A DNA stretch of 64,000 bases from Streptomyces griseoviridis. Lineage in GTDB: Bacteria > Actinomycetota > Actinomycetes > Streptomycetales > Streptomycetaceae. The stretch is taken from positions 186,001 to 250,000 of the forward strand of contig BMSM01000008.1 in the NCBI GenBank assembly GCA_014649155.1, in the 5' to 3' direction. Made by a program: the position numbers and the translations under genes. Below the pieces are notes generated by a model, which saw only the letters and a program-made list of their open reading frames with translations, ran no database searches and was not told the DNA's origin. Shown piece after piece: positions 8,189-19,300 of this stretch (the stretch's first letter is position 1; each line of letters begins with the position of its first letter).

Positions 8189-8866
8189 ATGTTGTCGACA
8201 GGACTGCCGCACGGGGCGGTGCCCAGGCTCGAACGCCCGGGGCCGCTGCGCGACCGCGTCTACGAGGCGCTGCTCGAACTCATCACCACCCGCGCCCTGC
8301 GCCCCGGCCAGCACCTCGTCGAGAGCGAACTCGCCGGTCACCTCGGCGTCTCCCGGCAGCCGGTGCGCGAGGCACTCCAGCGGCTGAACACCGAGGGCTG
8401 GGTCGATCTGCGCCCCGCCCAGGGCGCGTTCGTGCACGAGCCCACGGAGGAGGAGGCCGACCAGCTGCTCACCGTCCGTACGCTGCTGGAGGCCGAGGCG
8501 GCCCGGCTCGCCGCGGCCCACGCGGGCGGCGCGGGCGTCACCGCGCTGGAAGAGCTGTGCGCCGAGGGGGAGCGGGCGGTCGCCGCCGACGACGTGGACG
8601 CCGCCGTCACCCTGAACGCCCGCTTCCACGCCAAGGTGATGGAACTGGCCGGCAACGCGGTCCTCGCCGAACTCGCCGCCCAGGTCGACCGCCGGGTGCG
8701 CTGGTACTACACGCCGATCGCCCGGCAGCGCGGCCGGGAGTCCTGGACCGAGCACCGGGCGATGATCGCCGCGATCCGCGACCGCGACGAGCAGCGCGCG
8801 ACCCGGCTGATGCGCGAGCACACCGAGCACACCCGGCGGTCGTACCACGCGCGCGGCACGTCCTGA
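8189..8866 (+). CDS. GntR-family regulator, FCD (FadR-like) subfamily
   Basis: The 225-residue protein has an N-terminal GntR winged helix at about residues 14-75 (RDRVYEALLELIT..., SELAGHLGVSRQPVREALQRL) and a C-terminal helical FCD domain at about 90-215. That domain contains the Asp/His positions that bind metal and ligand in this subfamily (EAEAARLA, LNARFHAKVMELAGN, EHRAMIAAIRDRD). FCD regulators usually sense small organic acids. The start ATG 8189 follows a purine-rich GGGGGCC stretch. Likely targets are itself and the oxalate/formate genes that carry similar sites. Confidence 0.9.
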   Translation: MLSTGLPHGAVPRLERPGPLRDRVYEALLELITTRALRPGQHLVESELAGHLGVSRQPVREALQRLNTEGWVDLRPAQGAFVHEPTEEEADQLLTVRTLLEAEAARLAAAHAGGAGVTALEELCAEGERAVAADDVDAAVTLNARFHAKVMELAGNAVLAELAAQVDRRVRWYYTPIARQRGRESWTEHRAMIAAIRDRDEQRATRLMREHTEHTRRSYHARGTS

Positions 8867-9012
8867 ACGTCCGCATCCGCACCGCCCTTTGTCCTGTGAG
8901 TGGAGAAAGTCGGCGGTAATTCCCGCACAGCTTCTTCCCAGGTTCGGCAGCCGCTGCTACGTTCCCTTCGAAAGCACAGCAGCGCGCAGCCGATCGGGGC
9001 GGGGAGGGGCTT

Positions 9013-10203
9013 GTGAGACGTATGACCGCACGGCCCGCCAACGCCCACCAGGCCCGGCTGCTCAGACTGCTCCGTGACGGCGGCCCCAACTCCCGTGCCC
9101 AGCTCGGCGACCAGGTCGACCTGTCCCGGTCGAAGCTGGCCGTGGAGGTGGACCGGCTGCTGGAGACGGGGCTGGCCGTGGCCGACGGACTCGCCGCCTC
9201 CCGGGGCGGGCGCCGCAGCCACAACATCCGGCTCAACCCGGAGCTGCGGTTCCTCGGCGTGGACATCGGCGCGACCTCGGTCGACGTCGCCGTCACCAAC
9301 GCCGAGCTGGAGATCCTCGGACACATCAACCAGGCCATGGACGTCCGCGAGGGACCCGTCGCGGTCTTCGAGCAGGTGCTGGCCATGGCCGCGAAACTGC
9401 GGGCCTCGGGACTGGCGGAGGGCTTCGACGGCGCCGGCATCGGCGTCCCCGGGCCGGTCCGCTTCCCCGAGGGCGTCCCCGTGGCCCCGCCGATCATGCC
9501 GGGCTGGGACGGCTTCCCGGTCCGGGAGGCGCTCAGCCAGGACCTCGGCTGCCCCGTCATGGTCGACAACGACGTGAACCTGATGGCGCTGGGGGAGCAG
9601 CACGCGGGCGTCGCCCGTACCGTGCACGACTTCCTCGTCGTCAAGATCGGCACCGGCATCGGCTGCGGCATCGTCGTCGGCGGCGAGGTCTACCGCGGGA
9701 CGACGGGCAGCGCGGGCGACATCGGCCACATCCAGGTGGTGCCCGAGGGCCGCCCCTGCGCCTGCGGCAACCGGGGCTGCCTGGAGGCCCACTTCAGCGG
9801 CGCGGCCCTGGCCCGCGACGCCGAGGAGGCCGCCCAGCAGGGCCGGTCCGCCGAACTCGCCGCCCGCCTGGAGGCGGGCGGAAGCCTGGGCGCCGCCGAC
9901 GTCGCCGCCGCCGCGGCCGCCGGGGACGCCACCGCCCTCGACCTGATCCGCGAGGGCGGCGACCGCACCGGCCAGGTCATCGCCGGCCTGGTCAGCTTCT
10001 TCAACCCCGGCCTGGTGGTGATCGGCGGCGGGGTCACCGGCCTCGGCCACACCCTGCTCGCCGCGATCCGCACCCAGGTCTACCGCCAGTCGCTGCCCCT
10101 GGCGACCGGCAACCTGCCCATCGTGCTCGGGGAGCTGGGCCCCACCGCCGGAGTCATCGGCGCCGCCCGGCTCATCAGCGACCACCTGTTCTCACCCGCG
10201 TAA
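9013..10203 (+). CDS. ROK-family transcriptional regulator
   Basis: The 396-residue protein opens with a winged helix at about residues 10-75 (RAQLGDQVDLSRSKLAVEVDRLL), followed by a ROK sugar-kinase-like fold. It has the DIGATSVDVAVT nucleotide loop, an ExGH-like region (GDIGHIQVV) and the zinc motif CACGNRGCLE near residues 249-258. NagC and Mlc are known relatives. It lies 86 bp upstream of a ribose-type ABC operon in the same direction and is the obvious candidate regulator of it. GTG 9013 sits close to an AGGGG; ATG 9022 is the alternative start. Confidence 0.93.
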   Translation: MRRMTARPANAHQARLLRLLRDGGPNSRAQLGDQVDLSRSKLAVEVDRLLETGLAVADGLAASRGGRRSHNIRLNPELRFLGVDIGATSVDVAVTNAELEILGHINQAMDVREGPVAVFEQVLAMAAKLRASGLAEGFDGAGIGVPGPVRFPEGVPVAPPIMPGWDGFPVREALSQDLGCPVMVDNDVNLMALGEQHAGVARTVHDFLVVKIGTGIGCGIVVGGEVYRGTTGSAGDIGHIQVVPEGRPCACGNRGCLEAHFSGAALARDAEEAAQQGRSAELAARLEAGGSLGAADVAAAAAAGDATALDLIREGGDRTGQVIAGLVSFFNPGLVVIGGGVTGLGHTLLAAIRTQVYRQSLPLATGNLPIVLGELGPTAGVIGAARLISDHLFSPA

Positions 10204-10289
10204 CACCCCGCCGCTCGCACCCCTTTTCCGTACAGCGCGTCGCTCCGCCCTGCCCTGACACCGGCCCGCACGCCCGCCGAGGGGACCTC

Positions 10290-11807
10290 ATGGCACCAGA
10301 ACCACCGCTGCTCAGCATGTCCGGCATCACCAAGTCCTTCCCCGGAGTCCGGGCCCTGGACGGCGTCGACCTCGACGTCCAGGCCGGCGAGGTGCACTGC
10401 CTGCTCGGCCAGAACGGGGCCGGCAAGTCCACCCTCATCAAGGTGCTGGCCGGCGCCCACCAGCCCGACACCGGAACCATCCGCTGGCGCGGCGAGGAGG
10501 TCGTGCTGCGCTCACCGATCGCCGCGATGCGCCGCGGCATCGCCACCATCTACCAGGAACTCGACCTCGTCGAGCACCTGTCGGTCGCGGAGAACGTCCA
10601 CCTCGGCCACGAGCCGGTCGGCGCCGGCTTCGTCGTCCGCTCCAAGGCCGCCCGCGCCACGACCGCCGCCCTGCTCGCCCGCCTCGGCCACCCCGAGATC
10701 GACCCCGGCCGCCTGGTCGGCGAACTGCCCGCGGCACAGCGGCAGATCGTCTCCATGGCACGGGCGCTCTCCCACGACGTACGGCTCATCGTCATGGACG
10801 AGCCGTCCGCCGCCCTCGACCCCGACGAGGTCGACAACCTCTTCCGCATCGTCGGCGACCTCACCGCCGCCGGTGTCGCCGTCGTCTACATCTCGCACCG
10901 CCTGGAGGAGATCCGCCGCATCGGCGACCGGGTCACCGTCCTCAAGGACGGCCGCGCCGTCGCCCGCGGACTGCCCGCCAAGTCCACCCCGACCCGCGAG
11001 GTCGTGGCCCTGATGACCGGCCGCGACGTCGCCTACGTCTTCCCGGAGCGCCCGGCCGCCGCCCCCGCCGGCGAACCCGTGCTCAGCGTGCGGGGACTGG
11101 CCCGCGAGGGCGAGTTCGGCGCCCTCGACCTCGACGTCCGCCCCGGGGAGATCGTCGGCCTCGCCGGACTGGTCGGCTCCGGCCGCTCGGAGATCCTGGA
11201 GACCGTCTACGGCGCCCGCAGACCGACCGCGGGACAGGTACGGGTCGACGGACGCCCGCTCCGGCCCGGCAGCGTCCGGGCCGCCGTCCGGGCCGGCCTC
11301 GGACTCGCCCCCGAGGAACGCAAGGCGCAGGCCCTGCTGATGCTGGAGTCCGTCACCCGCAACGTCTCGGTCTCCTCGATGTCCCGCTTCGCGCGCGGCG
11401 GCTGGATCGACCGCGCCGCCGAACGGGGCGCCGCCCGCGCCGCCGTCCGCGAGCTGTCGCTGCGCCCCGACAACCCGGACGTGCCCGTGCGCACCCTGTC
11501 CGGCGGCAACCAGCAGAAGGCCGTCCTCGCCCGCTGGCTGCTGCGCGGCTGCCGGGTCCTGCTCCTGGACGAACCCACCCGCGGCGTCGACGTCGGCGCC
11601 CGCGCCGAGCTGTACGCGGTCGTGCGGCGCCTCGCCGACGAGGGGCTGGCGGTGCTGCTGGTGTCCAGCGAGGTGCCCGAGGTGCTCGGCCTCGCCGACC
11701 GGGTCCTCGTCCTGCGCGAGGGACGGGTCGTGCACGAGGCGCCCGCCCGCGAACTCGACGAACACCGCGTACTCGACCTCGTCATGGAAGGGAGCCCGGC
11801 AGCATGA
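10290..11807 (+). CDS. Sugar ABC transporter ATP-binding protein (RbsA/XylG type)
   Basis: The 505-residue protein has two fused ABC ATPase domains, as in RbsA and MglA. The first has Walker A GQNGAGKST (about residues 40-48) and Walker B LIVMDEPSAALDPDE; its signature is degenerate (LPAAQRQ). The second has a degenerate P-loop, GLVGSGRSE, as is normal for this family, with an intact LSGGNQQKA signature and LLLDEPTRGVDVG. The stop overlaps the permease start by 4 bp. It energises import of a sugar or polyol captured by the lipoprotein at 12841. Confidence 0.95.
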   Translation: MAPEPPLLSMSGITKSFPGVRALDGVDLDVQAGEVHCLLGQNGAGKSTLIKVLAGAHQPDTGTIRWRGEEVVLRSPIAAMRRGIATIYQELDLVEHLSVAENVHLGHEPVGAGFVVRSKAARATTAALLARLGHPEIDPGRLVGELPAAQRQIVSMARALSHDVRLIVMDEPSAALDPDEVDNLFRIVGDLTAAGVAVVYISHRLEEIRRIGDRVTVLKDGRAVARGLPAKSTPTREVVALMTGRDVAYVFPERPAAAPAGEPVLSVRGLAREGEFGALDLDVRPGEIVGLAGLVGSGRSEILETVYGARRPTAGQVRVDGRPLRPGSVRAAVRAGLGLAPEERKAQALLMLESVTRNVSVSSMSRFARGGWIDRAAERGAARAAVRELSLRPDNPDVPVRTLSGGNQQKAVLARWLLRGCRVLLLDEPTRGVDVGARAELYAVVRRLADEGLAVLLVSSEVPEVLGLADRVLVLREGRVVHEAPARELDEHRVLDLVMEGSPAA

Positions 11808-12823
11808 CGCAGCACATGTCCCCGCCCCGGGACGGCACCGGAAAGGCGCCCGCCGCCGACGGGCCGCCCGCCTGGAAGGGCGTGCTCGCCCGCGCCGACG
11901 TCCGCATCCTCTCCCTGCTCGGCGTGCTCGCCGTGCTGGTCCTGATCGGCGGCGTCACCAAGCCCGACGAGTTCCTCGACACCCGCAACCTGCAACTCGT
12001 CCTCACCCAGGCGTCCGTGATCGGCGTCGTCACCGTCGGCATGACCTTCGTCATCATGTCCGGCGGCATCGACCTCTCCGTCGGCGCGATCGTCGCCCTC
12101 GCCTCGGTGTGGGCGACGACGGTCGCCACCCAGGAGTACGGATTCCTCGGCATCCTGTTCACCGCCGTGGTGGTCGGCGTCGGCTGCGGACTGGTCAACG
12201 GGGTCCTCATCGCCTACGGCGCGATGGTCCCGTTCATCGCCACCCTCGCCATGCTCGCCTCCGCCCGCGGCCTGGCCCTCCAGATCACCGACGGGCAGAC
12301 CCAGGTCGTCACCGTCTCCGGCGTGCTCGACCTCGGCGAGCGCGACGCCTACGTCCTCGGCGTACCGCCGCTGGTGCTGGTCTTCGCCGCCGTCACCGTC
12401 ATCGGCTGGCTGGTGCTCAACCGCACCACCTTCGGCCGCCGCACCGTCGCCGTCGGCGGCAACGCCGAGGCCGCCCGGCTGGCCGGCATCGACGTCCGCC
12501 GCCAGCGCCTCTACCTCTACCTGCTGTCCGGCCTGTGCTGCGGCATCGCCGCCTTCCTGCTGATCGTCCTGTCCGGCTCCGGCCAGAACACCAACGGCAA
12601 CCTCTACGAACTCGACGCCATCGCCGCCGCGATCATCGGCGGGACGCTGCTCAGCGGCGGACGCGGCACCATCGTCGGCTCCGTGCTCGGCGTCCTGATC
12701 TTCACCACGATCACCAACATCTTCGCCCTGAACAACCTGCAGAGCGACGTCCAGCAGATCGCCAAGGGAGCGATCATCGTCGCCGCCGTGCTGGTCCAGC
12801 GCCGTACCGCGAGCACGCCTTGA
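11804..12823 (+). CDS. Sugar ABC transporter permease (RbsC type)
   Basis: The 339-residue protein has about 8-10 membrane segments and the family's hallmarks: MTFVIMSGGIDLSVGAIVAL near residues 80-100, GNAEAARLAGIDV in the cytoplasmic EAA-like loop, and LYELDAIAAAIIGGTLLSGGRG near 265-287. It forms the membrane pore of the importer, presumably as a homodimer. Translation is coupled to the ATPase gene through an ATGA overlap, and the binding-protein gene follows after 17 bp. Confidence 0.94.
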   Translation: MTQHMSPPRDGTGKAPAADGPPAWKGVLARADVRILSLLGVLAVLVLIGGVTKPDEFLDTRNLQLVLTQASVIGVVTVGMTFVIMSGGIDLSVGAIVALASVWATTVATQEYGFLGILFTAVVVGVGCGLVNGVLIAYGAMVPFIATLAMLASARGLALQITDGQTQVVTVSGVLDLGERDAYVLGVPPLVLVFAAVTVIGWLVLNRTTFGRRTVAVGGNAEAARLAGIDVRRQRLYLYLLSGLCCGIAAFLLIVLSGSGQNTNGNLYELDAIAAAIIGGTLLSGGRGTIVGSVLGVLIFTTITNIFALNNLQSDVQQIAKGAIIVAAVLVQRRTASTP

Positions 12824-12840
12824 GGAAAGGGTCGACCGTC

Positions 12841-13896
12841 ATGCCAGAGCACACGCCATTCGCGAGCCGCAGAGGGCTGCTCTTCGGAGCCGCCGCCGTG
12901 TCCGCCGGTGCCTTCCTCACCGGGTGCACCAGCAACGAGTCCGACGACGGCGCAGGCGGGGCGGAGACCGACACCCGCCCCGCCGCCGCCGACAAGCCCG
13001 GCAAGCAGGTCACCATCGGCTACGCGGGACCGCTCGCCGACCACGGCTGGCTCAACGCCATCAACGACCAGGCCAAGGGCCGCGCCGAGAAGTACTCCGA
13101 CGTGACCCTGGAGGTCACCGAGGGCTCCAACGACACCGCCCAGCAGATCGGCCAGATCGAGACCCTCATCAACAAGAAGGTCGACGTCCTGGTGGTGCTG
13201 CCCGCCGACGGCAAGGCCCTCACCCAGGTCGGGCTGAAGGCCATGCGGGCCGGGATACCCGTGGTCAACCTCGACCGCGTCTTCAACACCCCGCAGGCCT
13301 ACCGCTGCTGGGTCGGCGGCGACAACTACGGCATGGGCCTCAACGCCGGGCACTACATCGGCGAGAAACTCAAGGACAGGCCCGACGCCCGGGTCATCGA
13401 GCTGGCCGGCATCGACAACCTCGAACTGACCCGGCAGCGCACCAAGGGCTTCGACGACGCCCTGAAGAACTACCCCAACATCAAGAAGGTCGCCCGCCAG
13501 GCCGCCGACTTCACCGTCGAGTCCGGCCAGGCCAAGATGGCCCAGCTCCTCCAGGCCCAGTCGAAGTTCGACGCCCTGTGGAACCACGACGACGACCAGG
13601 GCGTGGGCGCCCTGCGCGCCATCGAACAGGCCGGCCGCGACGACTTCCTGATGGTCGGCGGCGCGGGCGCGCTCTCCGCGTTCCAGGCGATCAAGCAGGA
13701 CAACGGAGTGCTCAAGGCGACCGTCCTCTACCCGCCGACCATGGCGGCCTCCGCGATCGACCTCGCCCGCGCGCTGGGCCAGGGCAAGGGCATCAGCGGT
13801 CTCGCCGAGTACGAGATCCCCGCCCACGTCACGCTCTACTCCGCCGTGATCGACAAGGAGAACGTCGACCAGTACATGTCCACCGGTTTCAAGTGA
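12841..13896 (+). CDS. Sugar ABC transporter substrate-binding lipoprotein
   Basis: The 351-residue protein begins with SRRGLLFGAAAVSAGAFLTGC: a twin-Arg-like start and an LTGC lipobox, so Cys29 should be lipidated. The rest is a type I periplasmic-binding fold of the ribose-binding class (VTIGYAGPLADHGWLNAI near residue 60, INKKVDVLVVLPAD, GIPVVNLDR). ATG 12841 is preceded by AGGAAAGGG. Aromatic and acidic pocket residues are present, but the sugar cannot be named from sequence. The neighbouring dehydrogenase and isomerase hint at a polyol, inositol-like or rare sugar ligand. Confidence 0.94.
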   Translation: MPEHTPFASRRGLLFGAAAVSAGAFLTGCTSNESDDGAGGAETDTRPAAADKPGKQVTIGYAGPLADHGWLNAINDQAKGRAEKYSDVTLEVTEGSNDTAQQIGQIETLINKKVDVLVVLPADGKALTQVGLKAMRAGIPVVNLDRVFNTPQAYRCWVGGDNYGMGLNAGHYIGEKLKDRPDARVIELAGIDNLELTRQRTKGFDDALKNYPNIKKVARQAADFTVESGQAKMAQLLQAQSKFDALWNHDDDQGVGALRAIEQAGRDDFLMVGGAGALSAFQAIKQDNGVLKATVLYPPTMAASAIDLARALGQGKGISGLAEYEIPAHVTLYSAVIDKENVDQYMSTGFK

Positions 13897-13909
13897 CCGG
13901 CCGGCGTTC

Positions 13910-13939
13910 CGCCCCGGGGTCCTGACCAGCCCCGGGGCG
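13910..13939 (+). terminator. Stem-loop after the binding-protein gene
   Basis: CGCCCCGGGG and CCCCGGGGCG form a perfect 10-bp stem around a 10-nt loop, starting 14 nt after the stop. Hairpins here often stabilise or partly terminate ABC-operon mRNA so that binding protein is made in excess. No T-tract follows, so partial termination is the likelier reading. Confidence 0.5.
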
Positions 13940-13982
13940 GCGACCGGCCGTACCGCGCCACCATCATGAGGAGGACGTACGC

Positions 13983-15251
13983 ATGGGACAGCCGCAAGCG
14001 CCCGAGGGGGCCGGGGCGGGAACAGCAGGTACGGCGCCCGTGGCCGGCGAGGCCACGACCACGGGAGTGTCCGTCACCCGACCGCCCCTGCGGGTCGGCA
14101 TGATCGGCTACGCCTTCATGGGGGCCGCCCACTCCCAGGGCTGGCGCACCGCGGGCCGCGTCTTCGACCTGCCGCTCAACCCCGTACTGGCCGCGATCTG
14201 CGGGCGGGACGCCGACGCCGTCCGCACCGCCGCCGGCCGGCACGGCTGGGCCACCGCCGAGACCGACTGGCGCGCCCTGGTCGAACGGGACGACATCGAC
14301 CTCGTCGACATCTGCACCCCCGGTGACAGCCACGCCGAGATCGCGCTCGCCGCGCTCGCCGCCGGCAAACACGTCCTGTGCGAGAAACCGCTGGCCAACA
14401 CGGTCGCCGAGGCCGAGGCCATGACCCGTGCCGCCCACCTGGCCGGGGCCCGCGGCCAGGTGGCGATGGTCGGCTTCAACTACCGCCGGGTCCCCGCCAC
14501 CGCGCTCGCCCGGCGGATGGTGGCCGAGGGCCGCATCGGCCGGCTGCGGCACGTGCGCGTCGCCTACCTCCAGGACTGGCTCACCGACCCGGCCGCGCCG
14601 CTGACCTGGCGGCTGCGCCGGGAACACGCCGGCTCCGGCGCCCTCGGCGACCTCGGCGCGCACATCGTGGACCTCGCCCAGTACCTCACGGGTGAGCGGC
14701 TGGCCGGCGTCTCCGCCCTCACCGAGACCTTCGTACGGCACCGGCCGCTGCCCGCCGGGGACACCCACGGCCTGACCGCCGCGTCGGCCGGCGGCACCAC
14801 GGGCGAGGTCACCGTCGACGACGCCGCCGTCTTCACCGGCCGCTTCCCCTCCGGCGCCCTCGCCTCCTTCGAGGCCACCCGGTACGCCACCGGCCGCAAG
14901 AACGCCCTGCGCATCGAACTCAACGGCGAGCGCGGCTCCCTCGCCTTCGACCTGGAACGCCTCAACGAGCTGACGTACCACGACGGCACGGAACCGGGCG
15001 AGCACGCCGGCTTCCGCCGCATCCTCGTCACCGAACCCGGACATCCCTACCTGGACGCCTGGTGGCCGCCCGGCCACGGCCTCGGCTACGAGCACACCTT
15101 CGTCCACCAGGCCCGCGACCTCGTCCACGCCGTCGCCGGGGGCCGCGCCCCGGAGCCGTCCTTCGCCGACGGCCTCCAGGTGCAGCGGGTGCTCGCGGCC
15201 GTGGAGGAGAGCGCCGAGAAGAACTCCGTCTACACCCCGATCGCCCCCTGA
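13983..15251 (+). CDS. Gfo/Idh/MocA-family oxidoreductase
   Basis: The 422-residue NAD(P)-dependent dehydrogenase has a Rossmann start after a 35-residue disordered leader (VGMIGYAFMGAAHSQGW near residues 38-54). It has the family signature AGKHVLCEKPLANT (Lys of the EKP motif is catalytic) and the C-terminal motif GALGDLGAHIVDLAQYL, with Asp and His for sugar binding. Members oxidise sugars, inositols or glycosides, and some act on 3-keto-glycosides. It is 86 bp after the transporter and 16 bp before the isomerase, so it probably acts on the imported compound. Confidence 0.93.
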   Translation: MGQPQAPEGAGAGTAGTAPVAGEATTTGVSVTRPPLRVGMIGYAFMGAAHSQGWRTAGRVFDLPLNPVLAAICGRDADAVRTAAGRHGWATAETDWRALVERDDIDLVDICTPGDSHAEIALAALAAGKHVLCEKPLANTVAEAEAMTRAAHLAGARGQVAMVGFNYRRVPATALARRMVAEGRIGRLRHVRVAYLQDWLTDPAAPLTWRLRREHAGSGALGDLGAHIVDLAQYLTGERLAGVSALTETFVRHRPLPAGDTHGLTAASAGGTTGEVTVDDAAVFTGRFPSGALASFEATRYATGRKNALRIELNGERGSLAFDLERLNELTYHDGTEPGEHAGFRRILVTEPGHPYLDAWWPPGHGLGYEHTFVHQARDLVHAVAGGRAPEPSFADGLQVQRVLAAVEESAEKNSVYTPIAP

Positions 15252-15267
15252 GGAGGCTGGCAGCGAC

Positions 15268-16266
<999 letters not shown>

Positions 16267-16287
16267 GCGCCGCGGCTCGGCACACCT

Positions 16288-16309
16288 CCGGGGTGACGGC
16301 GCACCCCGG
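16288..16309 (+). terminator. Stem-loop before the ThuA-family gene
   Basis: CCGGGGTG and CACCCCGG pair perfectly over 8 bp around a 6-nt loop, 22 nt after the isomerase stop. It could be a weak terminator or attenuator before the 120-bp gap to the next gene. Confidence 0.35.
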
Positions 16310-16386
16310 CGCCCGCACCGCACCTCCTCACCGGCACGCCTTCGCACCCCATCCCGTACGGCCCACCCGTTCCCGGAGGGATTCCC

Positions 16387-19300
16387 GTGCACAGAACCAG
16401 AGTCACCCGTGTCAGGAGAACCGGACTCCGCACCGCCCTCGCCCTCTTCACCGGCATGCTGCTGGCCGTCGGCACCCCCGCCGGCGTGGCCGGCGCCCAG
16501 CCCGCCACCGCGGCGAAGGACGCCCCGGCCGCCGCGGCCGAAGGGCAGTTCCAGCAGGTGCCCCTCGCCAAGGGCGAGCCCGAGATGGGCGAGCCCATGT
16601 CGCTCGCCGTGCTCCCGGACCGCAGCGTCCTGCACACCGCCCGCGACGGCACACTCCGCCTCACCGACCAGGGCGGTGTCACCAAGGTCGCCGGCAAGAT
16701 CCCCGTCTACAGCCACGACGAGGAGGGCCTCCAGGGCGTCGGCATCGACCCGGACTTCGAGCACAACCGGGCGATCTACCTCTACTACGCCCCGCCGCTG
16801 GACACCCCCGCCGGGGACGCCCCGGAGAACGGCACCGCCGCCGACTTCGCCACGTTCGACGGCGTCAACCGGCTCTCCCGGTTCGTCCTCAACCCCAACG
16901 GCACCCTGGACCTGGCCAGCGAGAAGAAGGTCCTGGACGTCGCGGCCTCGCGCGGCACCTGCTGTCACGTCGGCGGTGACATCGACTTCGACGCCGACGG
17001 CAACCTCTACCTCTCCACCGGCGACGACTCCAACCCCTTCGCCTCCGACGGCTACACCCCGATCGACGAGCGCCCCGACCGCAACCCGGCCTTCGACGCC
17101 CGCCGCAGCGCCGGCAACACCAACGACCTGCGCGGCAAGATCCTCCGCATCAAGGTCGCCGAGGACGGCTCGTACACCATCCCCGAGGGCAACCTCTTCG
17201 CCCCCGGCACCGAGAAGACCCGCCCCGAGATCTACGCGATGGGCTTCCGCAACCCGTTCCGGATCAGCGTCGACGACAAGACCGGCGTCGTCTACGTCGG
17301 CGACTACGGCCCCGACGCGGGCGCCGCCGACCCGGAACGGGGCCCGGCCGGACAGGTCGAGTTCGCCAAGGTGACCGAGGCCGCCAACTTCGGCTGGCCG
17401 TTCTGCACCGGCGACAACGACCCGTACGTCGACTACGACTTCGCCACCGGCACCTCCGGCGAGCCCTTCGACTGCGCCGCCCCGGAGAACACCTCCCCGC
17501 ACAACACCGGCCTGGTCGACCTGCCGCCCGCGCAGGCCGCCTGGATCCCGTACGACGGCGGCTCGGTACCCGAGTTCGGCACCGGCTCGGAGTCCCCGAT
17601 GGCCGGCCCGGTCTACCGCTACGACCCCGGCCTCGACTCCGAGGTGAAGTTCCCCGAGGAGTACGACGGAGACTTCTTCGCGGGTGAGTTCGGCCGCCAG
17701 TGGATCAAGCGGATCGAGCAGAACGGTGACGGGTCCGTCGCGTCGATCAACGACTTCCCGTGGACCGGCACCCAGATCATGGACATGGAGTTCGGCCCCG
17801 ACGGCGCGCTCTACGTCCTCGACTACGGCCTCTCCTGGTTCCAGGGCGACGACGACTCCGCGCTGTACCGGATCGAGAGCGCCGAGGACGGCTTCTCCCC
17901 GATCGCCGAGGTGAGCGCCGACCGGACCTCCGGCGCGGCCGGCCTCCGGGTCAGGTTCACCGGCTCCGCCACGGACGCCGACTCCCCGGACCTCACCTAC
18001 AGCTGGGACTTCGGCGACGGCACCAAGGGCACCGGGCTCACCCCCACCCACCGCTACAAGAAGGCGGGCACCTACAGCGCGACCTTCACCGCCAAGGACC
18101 CCGAGGGCAACACCGGCACCGCCGGCGTCCGCATCGTGGTCGGCAACACCGAACCCACGGTGAAGATCGACATACCCGGGAACGGCACCCTGGCCGCCTT
18201 CGGTGAACCCGTCCCCTTCAAGGTGACGGTGACCGACCCCGAGGAGAGCGTCGACTGCTCCAGGGTCAAGGTCGCCTACAGCCTCGGACACGACAACCAC
18301 GCCCACGAGCTGACCAGCGAGACGGGCTGTGAGGGCACCCTGAAACCGCCCGCCGGGGACGGCGGACACGACCCCAACGCCAACATCTACGGCGTCGTCG
18401 GCGCCAGCTACACCGACGGCGGCGGAGGCGGCCAGGAGGCGCTGACCGGCACCGCCCGCACCGTCCTCCAGCCGCTGCACCGCCAGGCCGAGCACTTCAC
18501 CACCCAGCAGGGCGTCTCCGTCATCGACAAGACCGGCGCCAACGGCGGCAAGACCGTCGGCGACGTCCACGACGGCGACTGGATCTCCTTCAGCCCGTAC
18601 CGGTTCGACGGCCAGAGGAAGCTGACCGTCCGGGCCTCCTCCGGCGGCGCCGGCGGCTTCGTCGAACTGCGCACCGGCTCGCCCACCGGACCGCTGCACG
18701 GCTCGGCGTACATCCCGCCGACCGGAAGCTGGGAGACGTTCCAGGACGTCGACGTGCCGTTGCGGGCCCTGCCCAAGAAGACCACCGACATCTACCTGGT
18801 CTTCCGGGGCGGCGACGGCGCGCTCTTCGACATCGACGACTTCGAGTTCTCCAAGGAGCCCTTCACCGACGGCAAGAAGGTCCTGGTCTTCTCCCGGACC
18901 GCCGGCTTCCGCCACGACTCCATCCCGGCGGGCATCGCCGCCCTGAAGGAACTGGGCGCCCCGGCCGGCATCACCGTCACCGCCACCGAGGAGGCCGGGC
19001 AGTTCACCACGGCCAACCTCGCCAAGTACGACGCGGTCGCCTTCCTCTCCACCACCGGCGACGTCCTCGACGCCGGGCAGCAGGCCGCGTTCGAGAACTA
19101 CATCAAGAACGGCGGCGGCTACCTCGGCGTCCACGCCGCCGCCGACACCGAGTACGACTGGTCGTTCTACGGCGGACTGGTCGGCGCCTACTTCGACTCG
19201 CACCCGGCCCAGCAGAAGGCCACCGTCCGCGTCGAGGACCACGACCACCCCGCCACCGCGCACCTCGGCGACACCTGGGAGCGCACCGACGAGTGGTACA